DNA of 23,149 nt from contig ONWI01000185.1 of the NCBI GenBank assembly GCA_900321515.1, positions 1 to 23,149 on the forward strand, written 5' to 3'. Made by a program: the position numbers and the translations under genes. The notes beneath the pieces are model-generated. The model was not told the origin of the DNA. It saw nothing but the letters and a program-made list of their open reading frames with translations, and made no database searches. Shown one piece after another: positions 15,176 to 23,149 of the stretch (position 1 is its first letter; each line of letters begins with the position of its first letter). The stretch is from an uncultured Eubacteriales bacterium (GTDB lineage: Bacteria; Bacillota; Clostridia; Oscillospirales; Acutalibacteraceae).

Positions 15176-17179
15176 ATGAAAAATAACAAATACTGGCTGC
15201 TCACGCCATATTCATATATACAGCTTGGGCTTCTGCTCCTGCTGCTGATGCTCATATACTTCATGGAGCCGGGCTGGGGACTCAAGATAATCGCGGTAAC
15301 GATTTGTGCTATTGCCGTGGGGCTATCGGTGTTTTTTTCCGGAGCCATCAGGCAGACCGTATATAAATATGTGCTTCAGGTGGCGCAGTCGCTCGACGCG
15401 TCGAACAAGGACGCGCTCAACAACATTCCGATACCTGTGGTGACAGTCACCGCGGGGGGAGAGATATTCTGGTACAACGAGCTATTCCGTGAGATTATTC
15501 TTCTCGGAGCGGATGCTCAGGGCGTAAAACTTCCGAGAGTCTTCAAGGGCTTTGACGAAGAATGGCTAACAGCCGGCAACAGATTTGAGATAAAAAAGGA
15601 AAAAAAGGTCTATTCCGTATCGGTGGGAATGCTTCAGGTCGAAGATTCGGAGCAGTTTGTGCTTTATTTCAACGACATTACCGACCTCAAGCGGACGGAG
15701 AACCTCTACAATGTCAGCCGCCCCGCGGTAATACTCGTCGTATTCGACAACGAAGAAGAGCTTCTCAAAGTGCGCGAGAACGAGCGCGTCAGAGTGATAT
15801 CGACTCTGGAATCGCTGCTCACGAAGTGGGTTGGCGGATACAGCAGCATTTGCCGCATAAACGCGCGCGACCGCAGTTTCATCCTCGTAGAGGAGCAATA
15901 TCTTCAAAAGATTATTTCTTCGAGATTTTCTGTGCTGAACGACGCGCGAAAGATAGTGATAGAAGGCGGCAACCCGGTGACACTCTCGATAGGAGTGGGA
16001 CACGGGGGCGCGAACTTCAGCGAATGCGAATTCTGGGCGAATCAGGCGCTTGAGATGGCGCTGGGACGCGGCGGAGATCAGGCATCCGTCAAGGACGCCG
16101 ACGGATATTCATTCTTCGGAGGGGTATCAAAGTCGGTCGAAAAGCAGAGCAAGGTGCGCACGCGCATGATCGCGCAGGCATTGGTGGAGCTTATCAACAC
16201 TGCGGAAAAGTGCTTCATAATGGGGCACAGATTTTCCGACCTCGACGCAATAGGCGCGTCAATAGGACTTGCGGCGTTAATTGAAGCGCTGCAAAAGGGT
16301 ACGGATCACACGGTCAATATAGTGGTGGACGAGATGGCAACCCTTGCGCTTCCGCTCATCAATTCATACAGGGACACGAAGGAGGTAGCGTGGTTTATCA
16401 ATCCCGACGCGGCGCTCGACGCCATGACGGACAATTCGCTGCTCATCATCGTGGACACTCATTCGCCGGACGTGATAGAGAGCAAGGCGGTATACAACGC
16501 CGCGTCCACTGTCGTAACGATAGATCACCACAGGCTTTCGGTCAAGAGAATACAGAATTCGGTAATTTTCTTCCACGAGCCATACGCTTCATCGACCTGC
16601 GAAATGGTGACGGAGCTTGCGCCGTACATGCACGAGACAGCAATAGCACGCCCCGAAGCGGAGGCGCTACTCTCCGGAATCATGCTTGACACCAAGAGCT
16701 TCGTATTGAAGACCGGAGCGAGGACATTCGAGGCAGCCGCATACCTGCGCCGAAGGGGAGCGGACACCATCGAGGTAAAGCGATTCTTCTCCGGATCGCT
16801 CCAGACCTACATCGAAAAATCCCAGCTTGTCTCCTCAGCGAGGCTTTACGGGGACTGTGCCATTTCAATAGCGCCCGAAGAGGTTGAGGGAATAAGAGTC
16901 ATAGCGTCGCAGGCGGCGGACGAACTGTTGAATATCAACGGAGTCACCGCGTCGTTTGTGGTCTATGTAATGGGAAATCAGATAAACATATCGGCGCGTT
17001 CACTGGGAAAATTCAATGTTCAGCTTGTGATGGAAAAACTCGGCGGCGGAGGACATCTGACCATGGCGGCAGCGCAGCTTTACGACACAACCATCGAAGA
17101 CACGATAGAAAAGCTGAAGGTGGCAATAGACGAATTCCGCAGCGAACAGGTCAGGGATATGTCCCAGACAAACGCATAA
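15176..17179 (+). CDS. gdpP: c-di-AMP phosphodiesterase GdpP (DHH-DHHA1)
   Basis: Membrane-bound enzyme that hydrolyses c-di-AMP to pApA, controlling potassium, osmotic and cell-wall homeostasis. The 667 residues show the usual order: two transmembrane helices (about 13-56), a PAS-like region (about 75-165), a degenerate GGDEF domain (about 175-305), DHH domain with MGHRFSDLDAIG (about 348-359), IVDTHSP, IDHHR (Asp450-His451-His452) and GIMLDTKSF, then DHHA1 with GGGGH (623-627). ATG 15176 is preferred to the TTG just before it; AGGA at 15162-15165 and GGTGG at 15167-15171 precede. Followed by rplI and dnaB as in Bacillus. In B. subtilis ppGpp inhibits this enzyme, which links it to the alarmone synthetase in this window by family knowledge only. 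Confidence 0.95.
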   Translation: MKNNKYWLLTPYSYIQLGLLLLLLMLIYFMEPGWGLKIIAVTICAIAVGLSVFFSGAIRQTVYKYVLQVAQSLDASNKDALNNIPIPVVTVTAGGEIFWYNELFREIILLGADAQGVKLPRVFKGFDEEWLTAGNRFEIKKEKKVYSVSVGMLQVEDSEQFVLYFNDITDLKRTENLYNVSRPAVILVVFDNEEELLKVRENERVRVISTLESLLTKWVGGYSSICRINARDRSFILVEEQYLQKIISSRFSVLNDARKIVIEGGNPVTLSIGVGHGGANFSECEFWANQALEMALGRGGDQASVKDADGYSFFGGVSKSVEKQSKVRTRMIAQALVELINTAEKCFIMGHRFSDLDAIGASIGLAALIEALQKGTDHTVNIVVDEMATLALPLINSYRDTKEVAWFINPDAALDAMTDNSLLIIVDTHSPDVIESKAVYNAASTVVTIDHHRLSVKRIQNSVIFFHEPYASSTCEMVTELAPYMHETAIARPEAEALLSGIMLDTKSFVLKTGARTFEAAAYLRRRGADTIEVKRFFSGSLQTYIEKSQLVSSARLYGDCAISIAPEEVEGIRVIASQAADELLNINGVTASFVVYVMGNQINISARSLGKFNVQLVMEKLGGGGHLTMAAAQLYDTTIEDTIEKLKVAIDEFRSEQVRDMSQTNA

Positions 17180-17209
17180 TCAAAAACTATTGAGAAGGGA
17201 AGATACAAA

Positions 17210-17656
17210 TTGAAAGTAATACTCAATCAGGATGTCAAAGGAACAGGGAAAAAAGGGGATCTGGTGAATGTTTCCGACGGTTACGCCAGGAACTTCCTGT
17301 TTCCGCGCAAATTGGCAGTGGAAGCAAACGCTCAGGCGATGAGTGAAAAGAACAACAGAGAAAGCTCCGCGGCATACCGTCTGGCGGAGGAAAAAGCAGC
17401 CGCCGAGGCAAAAAAGGCAAAGATACATGGCAAGACAATCAAGATAGTCGGCAAGGCAGGACAGAGCGGAAAGCTCTTCGGCTCGATCACCCCGAAGGAG
17501 ATCGTCGAGGTGCTCAAAGGTCAGTACGGCATAGACATAGACAAAAAGAAGATAACGCTCCGTTCCGAGATAAAGGCATTCGGCACATTCGAGTGCGAAG
17601 TAAAGCTTTACACAGGAATAGTCGCAAATGTCAATATAGAGGTAGTCAAGGAATAA
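17210..17656 (+). CDS. rplI: 50S ribosomal protein L9
   Basis: Large-subunit protein that binds 23S rRNA through its N-terminal domain and helps hold reading frame. All 148 residues match the usual length. The N-terminal domain MKVILNQDVKGTGKKGD and the L9 signature GYARNFLFPRKLAVEA are plain, followed by a Lys/Ala/Glu-rich connecting helix (about 45-75) and the C-terminal domain. The start is TTG at 17210, fixed because L9 proteins begin MKVIL and because AAGGGA lies 9 nt upstream. It stands 30 nt after gdpP and 80 nt before dnaB, the conserved Firmicutes order, and is probably co-transcribed. Confidence 0.97.
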   Translation: MKVILNQDVKGTGKKGDLVNVSDGYARNFLFPRKLAVEANAQAMSEKNNRESSAAYRLAEEKAAAEAKKAKIHGKTIKIVGKAGQSGKLFGSITPKEIVEVLKGQYGIDIDKKKITLRSEIKAFGTFECEVKLYTGIVANVNIEVVKE

Positions 17657-17672
17657 TCCTCAAGCCTGTGAA

Positions 17673-17692
17673 GCCTGAAAGCTTTGCAGGGC
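17673..17692 (+). repeat. Small inverted repeat in rplI-dnaB spacer
   Basis: GCCTG-AAAGCTTT-GCAGGGC is an imperfect palindrome centred on AAAGCTTT. The 11-mer AAAGCTTTGCA (17678-17688) recurs at 20513-20523 in the tilS-hpt spacer. No T-run follows, so it is not a terminator. Confidence 0.4.
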
Positions 17693-17736
17693 AGAATAAA
17701 TCATTATTCCGTCAATATATCAGGAAGTAGGCGAAC

Positions 17737-19113
17737 GTGAAAAGTATGGAAAACATAAACGGCGCGGATTTTGACAGGCAGACGGTGCTTCCCTCCAGCA
17801 ATGAAGCGGAGCAGTCGGTATTGGGCGCTGTCCTGCTTGACTCCGAGTGTCTCAACCGCATTCTTGACATTGTTCGTCCCGAGTATTTTTACAACGAGAA
17901 TCACCGCGAGATATTCTCGGCTATGCACAGGCTCTTCAGAACCGGGTCCCCGGTGGACATCATAACGGTGCTGAACGAGCTTGTCGGAATAGGGGTATTT
18001 ACGGAGGAGACCGGCAAGCAATATCTCTTTACACTGGCGAATCTGGTTCCTTCGGTGTCAAACGTCGAGGCATACGCGGAGATAATCCGGGAAAAATACG
18101 AAATGCGTTCGCTGATTCTCGCCGCGAAGGAGATAATCAACGACGCTTCCGACGAAACCAACGACGCGCGCATGGTGCTTGACCGCTCGGAGCAGCGGAT
18201 ATATGAGATAGCCAATTCCCGCGGCAGTCAGGGTTTGAAGTCGATAGGCGAAGTACTTATTTCGGCGTATGATCACCTTATGCTGATGAATTCGGACCGC
18301 AGGGAAGAATTTGTGGGCACCCCCACCGGCATCAAGACGCTCGACGATACCATTTCCGGCCTGAACAAATCCGACCTGATACTTCTTGCGGCGCGACCCG
18401 GCATGGGAAAATCCAGCTTTGCGCTCAACATAGCCCGGAACGTCGCGTTGGTACACCGCAAAAAGGTCGCTTTTTTTTCTCTTGAAATGACGCGTGAACA
18501 GCTTGCCCTGAGAATGCTTTCCTCCGAATCGGGCGTGGAGGGCTACAAGCTGCGCGACGGACGGCTGTCCCCGGAGGAATGGGTGATGCTCTCGCGCGCG
18601 GCGTCGGAACTACACGGCGCTCCGATTTTTATAGACGAAGCGGGCAATATCTCGGTGACCGAGATGAAGGCAAAACTCCGCCGTTTGGGAGATGTAGGAC
18701 TGGTTATCATCGACTATCTTCAGCTCATGGGAAACGGCAAGACCGCCAACCGTGTGCAGGAAGTATCCGAAATTACCCGCGGCCTCAAGATTCTGGCAAA
18801 GGAACTGATGGTTCCGGTGCTCTGCCTGTCGCAGCTCAACCGCGCCACCGAGTCGAGAACGGGGCATAAGCCAATGCTGTCCGACCTGCGTGATTCCGGT
18901 TCGATTGAGCAGGACGCGGACATAATACTCTTTCTTTACCGTGAAGGATACTATCAGCAGTCGGACCCGAAGCAGAGCGAAGAGGTAGATCAGAGTCTTG
19001 CCATCTGCATGGTTGCCAAGAACCGCCACGGCAGCACATGCGATATCCCGCTCCACTGGTCGGGAGCCACCACCAGATTCACCGCGGCGGAGGAAAGATA
19101 TGCTGGAAGCTAA
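17737..19113 (+). CDS. dnaB: Replicative DNA helicase DnaB (B. subtilis DnaC type)
   Basis: Hexameric 5'-3' helicase that opens the replication fork and binds primase. The 458 residues hold the N-terminal helical domain (about 15-120, beginning SSNEAEQSVLGAVLL) and the RecA-like ATPase with ARPGMGKSSFA (Lys225), FSLEM, Walker B VIIDYLQLM (about 322-330), LSQLNRATE and LRDSGSIEQDAD. No intein is present. GTG 17737 is chosen because AGGAAG (17722-17727) lies 9 nt upstream; ATG 17746 in the same frame would be 18 nt away. The end overlaps the tilS start by 14 nt, so the two are translationally linked. Confidence 0.96.
   Translation: MKSMENINGADFDRQTVLPSSNEAEQSVLGAVLLDSECLNRILDIVRPEYFYNENHREIFSAMHRLFRTGSPVDIITVLNELVGIGVFTEETGKQYLFTLANLVPSVSNVEAYAEIIREKYEMRSLILAAKEIINDASDETNDARMVLDRSEQRIYEIANSRGSQGLKSIGEVLISAYDHLMLMNSDRREEFVGTPTGIKTLDDTISGLNKSDLILLAARPGMGKSSFALNIARNVALVHRKKVAFFSLEMTREQLALRMLSSESGVEGYKLRDGRLSPEEWVMLSRAASELHGAPIFIDEAGNISVTEMKAKLRRLGDVGLVIIDYLQLMGNGKTANRVQEVSEITRGLKILAKELMVPVLCLSQLNRATESRTGHKPMLSDLRDSGSIEQDADIILFLYREGYYQQSDPKQSEEVDQSLAICMVAKNRHGSTCDIPLHWSGATTRFTAAEERYAGS
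19089..19093 (+). promoter_or_regulatory. Ribosome binding site that sets the tilS start
   Basis: GGAGG inside the end of dnaB, 6 nt before ATG 19100. It rejects the longer in-frame reading from 18998, which only adds residues lying inside dnaB coding sequence. Confidence 0.8.
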
Positions 19114-20497
19114 GTGCGGACTTGCGGTCGAACGGTATAATATGCTGTCCCAGGGCGACAGCGTGATAGTCGGGCTGTCCGGCGGCGCAGATTCCAGCGC
19201 GCTGCTGCATTATCTATGCTCCCTCCGGGAAAGAATGTCGCTGAACATAACGGCGGTGCATGTGAATCACATGATACGCGGCGAAGAAGCGGAGCGGGAC
19301 GCGGAAAGCGCCGGGCGTCTGTGTGAGAGAATGGGCGTAGAGTTTCATTTATACAGGCAGGATGTTCCTTCGATAGCCGCGCAAAAGGGGATAGGTCTTG
19401 AAGAATGCGGCAGGGAGGTACGTTACGGCATTTTCGGGCGCGAAGCCGCGCAGAGCGCAAATAATGCCGCCGGGCATATCCCCAAGATTGCGACGGCGCA
19501 CACGCTTTCGGATTCGGTGGAAACGGTGATATTCCATATCATCCGTGGCTGTTCGATAAACGGTCTGAAGGGGATTCCCCCGGTCAGAGGCAATATCATA
19601 CGCCCGCTGATTTACTGCGAAAGGTCGGATATCGAAGACTACTGCGCGAGGCACGACATTGATTATGTGACGGATTCAACCAATCTGACCGCAGATTATG
19701 CCCGAAACAAAATAAGGCTGTGTATCCTGCCGCTCATGCGGGAGCTGAATCCTTCCGTGGATGACGCGATCGGAAGACTGTCCGAATTGGCAGGGGCAGA
19801 CGATGAACTGATAGGTGAATATGCCGACGCTGCGGCGGATGAATACATCCGTACCGGCAGGGCGGACAGGCTCTTTGAGAGCAGAATGCCGGTTGCGGGA
19901 CGCGCCTTGAGGAAAATCTGCGTTGCGGTGCTGAATATAACGCCGGAGCAGAAACACATAGCGGCGATGTGCGATTCACTTGTAACAGGCGCCGGGAGTG
20001 TGAATCTGCCGGGGGATACTATTTTTCGCGTCAGAAACGGAAAGATTTCATTTTCAAAAAAGGCAGAACATTCCTCGACAGACAGCGCGGAGAAAAACTG
20101 GAGCATAAAATTTGAACCGGGGGAAATAATTACACCCGGCGGTCAGAAAATAATCTCCATTATAATGGATAAAAATAATTATAATAATTTTGCAGTTCAC
20201 AGCGAAAAAAATGATAAAACGGTATTCAAAAATTGTCTGGATTATGATAAAATAAAAGGAGCGGTACTGCGGTTCCGCAAGGAGGGCGACAGATTTTCAC
20301 CCGCCGGCAGAAACTGTTCCAAGAGCCTGAAGAAGCTCTTCAATGAGCGTAAGCTGCCGCCGGAAGTGCGCGACAGCGTTCCTCTGATGGAATCGGAAGG
20401 TAAAATCGCGTGGATTAGCGGAATTGGCGCGGCGGAGCAATTCAAGGTGACGGACGAAACCGAACGTGTGCTGTTTATGAAAACGCTAAGTAATTAA
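19100..20497 (+). CDS. tilS: tRNA(Ile)-lysidine synthetase
   Basis: Uses ATP and lysine to convert C34 of tRNA-Ile(CAU) to lysidine, so that it reads AUA. The 465 residues carry the PP-loop GLSGGADSSALL (Ser27-Ser32), VHVNHMIRGEEAERDA, TAHTLSDSVET and DSTNLTADYARNKIR, all usual for the TilS N-domain. The C-terminal TilS domain (about 385-465) includes KSLKKLFNERKLP and ISGIGAAEQFK. A stretch near residues 320-385, encoded by 20060-20250, is AT-rich with Asn/Lys-rich codons unlike the rest and looks like a loose linker between domains. It overlaps dnaB by 14 nt and precedes hpt and ftsH, the conserved order. Confidence 0.95.
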   Translation: MLEAKCGLAVERYNMLSQGDSVIVGLSGGADSSALLHYLCSLRERMSLNITAVHVNHMIRGEEAERDAESAGRLCERMGVEFHLYRQDVPSIAAQKGIGLEECGREVRYGIFGREAAQSANNAAGHIPKIATAHTLSDSVETVIFHIIRGCSINGLKGIPPVRGNIIRPLIYCERSDIEDYCARHDIDYVTDSTNLTADYARNKIRLCILPLMRELNPSVDDAIGRLSELAGADDELIGEYADAAADEYIRTGRADRLFESRMPVAGRALRKICVAVLNITPEQKHIAAMCDSLVTGAGSVNLPGDTIFRVRNGKISFSKKAEHSSTDSAEKNWSIKFEPGEIITPGGQKIISIIMDKNNYNNFAVHSEKNDKTVFKNCLDYDKIKGAVLRFRKEGDRFSPAGRNCSKSLKKLFNERKLPPEVRDSVPLMESEGKIAWISGIGAAEQFKVTDETERVLFMKTLSN

Positions 20498-20504
20498 TTG
20501 TTAT

Positions 20505-20534
20505 GAGTGCGCAAAGCTTTGCAACGCCACACTC
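20505..20534 (+). repeat. Small inverted repeats in tilS-hpt spacer
   Basis: GAGTG (20505-20509) and CACTC (20530-20534) flank a perfect 12-base palindrome GCAAAGCTTTGC (20511-20522). The core is shared with the repeat at 17678-17688. No T-run follows, so it does not look like a terminator. Confidence 0.4.
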
Positions 20535-20562
20535 CGAATAAAAATTTTAGGAGGCTTTCACA

Positions 20563-21099
20563 ATGATTAACGAATTGGAAAAGGATATTGACAGGGTACT
20601 GTTTTCAGAGGAGGACCTGAAGGCGATGGTCAAAAAGGTCGCGGCTGAGATAAACGAGGATTACGCCGGAAAAAAGCCGGTACTTGTGGTTCTGCTCAAA
20701 GGCTCGGTGATGTTTGCGGCGGATCTCATGCGTTCTCTGATAATAGACTGCGAAATCGACTTTATGAAAGTCTCCAGCTACTCCGGCACACAGTCCACGG
20801 GGGTTGTCAGTATTGTCAATGACCTCAAGACGGATATTTCAGGCCGTCATGTGATAATCATTGAGGACATAGTTGACACAGGACTTACGCTGTACAGGCT
20901 TAAGAATCTCCTTGAGCAGCGCGGTCCGGAGAGCCTCAGAATATGCACGCTGCTGGATAAGCCGTCCGGCAGGAAGGCAGAAGTATACGCCGATTATATA
21001 GGAGGCGTAGTGGGGAATGAGTTTATTGTGGGCAACGGTCTTGACTATAATGAAAAATATCGCAATCTGCCGTATATAGGAGTTATGAGAAATTCATGA
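20563..21099 (+). CDS. hpt: Hypoxanthine phosphoribosyltransferase
   Basis: Purine salvage enzyme making IMP or GMP from hypoxanthine or guanine plus PRPP. The 178 residues have the pyrophosphate loop LLKGS (44-48), SSYSG(T) in the flexible loop (71-76), and the PRPP loop VIIIEDIVDTGLTL (97-110) with the Glu-Asp pair. AGGAGG precedes the ATG. It sits between tilS and ftsH as in Bacillus. In several Firmicutes (p)ppGpp competes with PRPP in Hpt; whether this one is sensitive is not visible from sequence. Confidence 0.96.
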   Translation: MINELEKDIDRVLFSEEDLKAMVKKVAAEINEDYAGKKPVLVVLLKGSVMFAADLMRSLIIDCEIDFMKVSSYSGTQSTGVVSIVNDLKTDISGRHVIIIEDIVDTGLTLYRLKNLLEQRGPESLRICTLLDKPSGRKAEVYADYIGGVVGNEFIVGNGLDYNEKYRNLPYIGVMRNS

Positions 21100-21138
21100 A
21101 ATGTGCGGTTTATTAACACAAATGTAATATTTATGCAT

Positions 21139-21144
21139 TATAAT
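21139..21144 (+). promoter_or_regulatory. Possible -10 element before ftsH
   Basis: Perfect TATAAT in the 79-nt AT-rich gap between hpt and ftsH. The only -35-like hexamer, TTAACA (21113-21118), is 20 nt away, longer than normal, so a stand-alone ftsH promoter is possible but not secure. Confidence 0.4.
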
Positions 21145-21165
21145 ATTACGGTCTAAAAACAAGTT

Positions 21166-21170
21166 AGGAG
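21166..21170 (+). promoter_or_regulatory. Ribosome binding site that sets the ftsH TTG start
   Basis: AGGAG ends at 21170, 8 nt before TTG 21179. The alternative GTG at 21170 overlaps this site and could not use it. Confidence 0.75.
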
Positions 21171-21178
21171 TGGCTCAT

Positions 21179-23083
21179 TTGGAAAACAAAAAGAGAAGAG
21201 TAGGCGGATATCTGATATGGCTCGGCATACCGATACTGATCATAGCCGCACTCTATTATATTTCCGGACAGAAAAAGCCGGAAGAGCATAAGTATTCCGA
21301 AATCATGGAGTACTTCACCGTGGGAACATCCGCGAACCAGAGCGAGTGGAAGTCCTCTCAGGTGTCGGATTTCAATCTTTCGCTCAATACAGGCGTACTC
21401 ACCATTAATCTGAAGAAGGATTCGAGCGGGAATCAGCCTGATCCGATAACCTATAAAGTCCCGAGCATCGAGCTTTTTGTCAACGACGCGAAGCGCGGGC
21501 TGGAGGATCTGAGAGAGCATAACATCATCATAGGCGAGGATTACGAGCCGAAGCAGGACAACAGCCTGCTTGCAAGTCTGCTGCCGACAATAATCATGAT
21601 CGGCGGACTGGTGCTGCTATATTATTTCATGTTCAAGCGTGTCAACGGCGTGATGGGCGAGAGCAACCGCCAGCTAAATTTCGGCAAAGCCAAAATCAAG
21701 AATGTCAACGACGAAAAACGCAAGACGACATTTGACGACGTAGCCGGAGCGGACGAGGAAAAGGAAGAGCTTCAGGAAATCGTTGACTTCCTGAAAAATC
21801 CCAAGAAATACGACGAACTTGGCGCACATGTGCCAAAGGGGGTGCTGCTTGTAGGCCCTCCCGGTACAGGTAAGACGCTGCTTGCCAGAGCCGTTGCGGG
21901 GGAGGCGGGAGTTGCGTTCTTCTCGATTTCGGGTTCTGATTTCGTCGAGATGTTCGTGGGCGTTGGCGCGTCGCGCGTCCGGGATCTTTTCGACCAGGCG
22001 AAGAAGAACAATCCCTGCATAATATTCATTGACGAAATAGACGCCGTAGGACGTCACAGAGGCGCCGGTCTCGGCGGCGGACATGACGAGCGCGAGCAGA
22101 CCCTCAACCAGATGCTGGTTGAAATGGACGGCTTCGGCGCGAACGAAGGCGTAATTATCATAGCAGCGACCAACCGCCCTGATATTCTGGATCCGGCGCT
22201 TACCCGTCCGGGACGATTTGACCGACAGGTAATGGTAGGATACCCCGACATCAAGGGCAGAGAGGAAATCCTCAAGGTTCACTCCAAGAAAAAGCCTTTG
22301 GGACCAGACGTCGATCTGTCCACCATCGCAAAATCCACAGCGGGATTCACCGGCGCGGATCTGGAAAACCTGCTCAATGAAGCGGCTCTGCTTGCCGCCA
22401 GAAGAAATCTCAAAGCGATAACAATGAAAGAGATAGAGGAGGCAACCATCAAGGTGGTCGCGGGCGCCGAGAAGAAGTCCAAGAAGATATCCGACAAGGA
22501 GAAGCGGCTCACGGCGTATCATGAGGCAGGCCACGCGGTAGTGACATACTACTGTCCCACTCAGGACCCGGTTCATGAAATATCCATCATTCCGAGAGGC
22601 ATGGCGGGCGGCTACACCATGAGCCTGCCGCAGGAGGATCGTTCCTATAAGCTCAAAGGGCAGATGAAGGAGGAAATAGTGGTGCTGCTTGGCGGCAGAG
22701 CATCCGAAGCGCTCATTTTGGACGACATTTCCACAGGCGCGTCCAATGATATCGAGCGCGCTACCAAGCTGGCGAAGCAGATGGTGACCAAATACGGCAT
22801 GAGCGATAAACTCGGACCCATCCAGTACGGTTCCACCGACGGCCAGGAGGTATTCCTCGGACGAGATTTTGGCCATACTGTCAATTATTCCAACGAGATA
22901 GCCAAGGAAATCGACAACGAGGTGCGTTCGCTTATCGCCGAAGGATACAATAAGGCTGGCGCCATCCTGTCGCAGCACGTTGACAAGCTGCATGAGGTCG
23001 CCAGATATCTTATCGAGAATGAAAAGATGAGCGGCGAGAAATTCGAGAATATCATGAAGGAAAAAACAGTGGAATCATTCTGA
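21179..23083 (+). CDS. ftsH: ATP-dependent zinc metalloprotease FtsH
   Basis: Membrane-anchored AAA+ protease that degrades damaged membrane proteins and short-lived regulators. From TTG 21179 the protein has 634 residues, a normal length. A first transmembrane helix (about 10-28) and a short external domain precede a second helix near 125-150 (LPTIIMIGGLVLLYYFMF). The AAA+ module has GPPGTGKT (226-233), CIIFIDEIDAVGRHRG and the second region of homology TNRPDILDPALTRPGRFDRQ. The protease has zinc site HEAGHAV (His448, Glu449, His452) and STGASNDIERAT. TTG is preferred on ribosome binding site position. In B. subtilis TilS and HprT are reported to affect ftsH expression, a link worth noting because the three genes adjoin here. 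Confidence 0.97.
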   Translation: MENKKRRVGGYLIWLGIPILIIAALYYISGQKKPEEHKYSEIMEYFTVGTSANQSEWKSSQVSDFNLSLNTGVLTINLKKDSSGNQPDPITYKVPSIELFVNDAKRGLEDLREHNIIIGEDYEPKQDNSLLASLLPTIIMIGGLVLLYYFMFKRVNGVMGESNRQLNFGKAKIKNVNDEKRKTTFDDVAGADEEKEELQEIVDFLKNPKKYDELGAHVPKGVLLVGPPGTGKTLLARAVAGEAGVAFFSISGSDFVEMFVGVGASRVRDLFDQAKKNNPCIIFIDEIDAVGRHRGAGLGGGHDEREQTLNQMLVEMDGFGANEGVIIIAATNRPDILDPALTRPGRFDRQVMVGYPDIKGREEILKVHSKKKPLGPDVDLSTIAKSTAGFTGADLENLLNEAALLAARRNLKAITMKEIEEATIKVVAGAEKKSKKISDKEKRLTAYHEAGHAVVTYYCPTQDPVHEISIIPRGMAGGYTMSLPQEDRSYKLKGQMKEEIVVLLGGRASEALILDDISTGASNDIERATKLAKQMVTKYGMSDKLGPIQYGSTDGQEVFLGRDFGHTVNYSNEIAKEIDNEVRSLIAEGYNKAGAILSQHVDKLHEVARYLIENEKMSGEKFENIMKEKTVESF

Positions 23084-23093
23084 TTAACAGAAG

Positions 23094-23136
23094 CAAGCCT
23101 CACAAGTCCCGCAAAGACTTATGAGGCTTGTTTTTT
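23094..23136 (+). terminator. Rho-independent terminator after ftsH
   Basis: Stem 23094-23108 with 23116-23130 (15 positions, one A-C mismatch), 7-nt loop, then six T (23131-23136). It ends the rnj-to-ftsH series 10 nt after the stop codon. Confidence 0.93.
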
Positions 23137-23149
23137 AGAGACTGCTGAC

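Noticed and set aside
18998..19099. Upstream extension of tilS
   Set aside because: These bases encode the end of DnaB in another frame; GGAGG before ATG 19100 and TilS family length support the shorter start.
21674..22993. 439-residue minus-strand reading frame opposite ftsH
   Set aside because: Shadow of ftsH; the plus-strand frame carries all AAA+ and zinc-protease motifs.

Overview
The window looks like chromosomal DNA from a Gram-positive Clostridia-type Firmicute, most likely an Oscillospiraceae/Ruminococcaceae relative. This rests on gene content and order, not on a database match. The order gdpP-rplI-dnaB and the order tilS-hpt-ftsH are both classic Firmicutes neighbourhoods. RNase J replaces RNase E, pyruvate kinase carries the extra C-terminal PEP-utiliser domain, and ribosome binding sites are mostly strong GGAGG types with frequent GTG/TTG starts. 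Coding DNA is of middling GC and the promoter spacers are AT-rich. I see no rRNA, tRNA, CRISPR array, prophage or transposase gene.

Layout, left to right. (1) 1-1385, minus strand: the N-terminal 461 codons of a UvrD/PcrA-type helicase, cut by the window edge. It diverges from (2) 1646-4134, plus strand: pyruvate kinase followed 5 nt later by a synthetase-only (p)ppGpp synthetase, ended by a 16-bp-stem terminator. (3) 4276-9987: a strong promoter, then an operon of a membrane-anchored L,D-transpeptidase with a bacterial Ig-like domain, an MBOAT O-acyltransferase, its AlgJ/AlgX/DHHW-like partner, and tryptophanyl-tRNA synthetase, closed by a hairpin usable from both strands. (4) 10000-12529, minus strand: an intracellular GH13 alpha-glucanase gene downstream of a class I aminotransferase gene. 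(5) 12530-13115: a 586-bp gene-free spacer holding the aminotransferase promoter, a 160-bp near-perfect palindromic element and a leader with promoter and terminator-like hairpin in front of rnj. (6) 13116-23136, plus strand: rnj, gdpP, rplI, dnaB, tilS, hpt, ftsH and a strong terminator.

How the genes may work together. Block 3 looks like a cell-envelope module: peptidoglycan cross-linking plus O-acylation of an exported or wall glycan. Block 6 is a housekeeping cluster for RNA decay, c-di-AMP turnover, translation, replication, tRNA modification, purine salvage and membrane proteolysis. The alarmone synthetase in block 2 makes (p)ppGpp, which in other Firmicutes is known to inhibit both GdpP and Hpt, so the window contains a producer and two probable targets of one nucleotide signal.

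Most genes are ordinary core functions. The least explained parts are the palindromic element at 12676-12835, the structured rnj leader, the long N-terminal extension of RNase J, and the L,D-transpeptidase/O-acylation operon. I did not find a convincing wholly new biological system.
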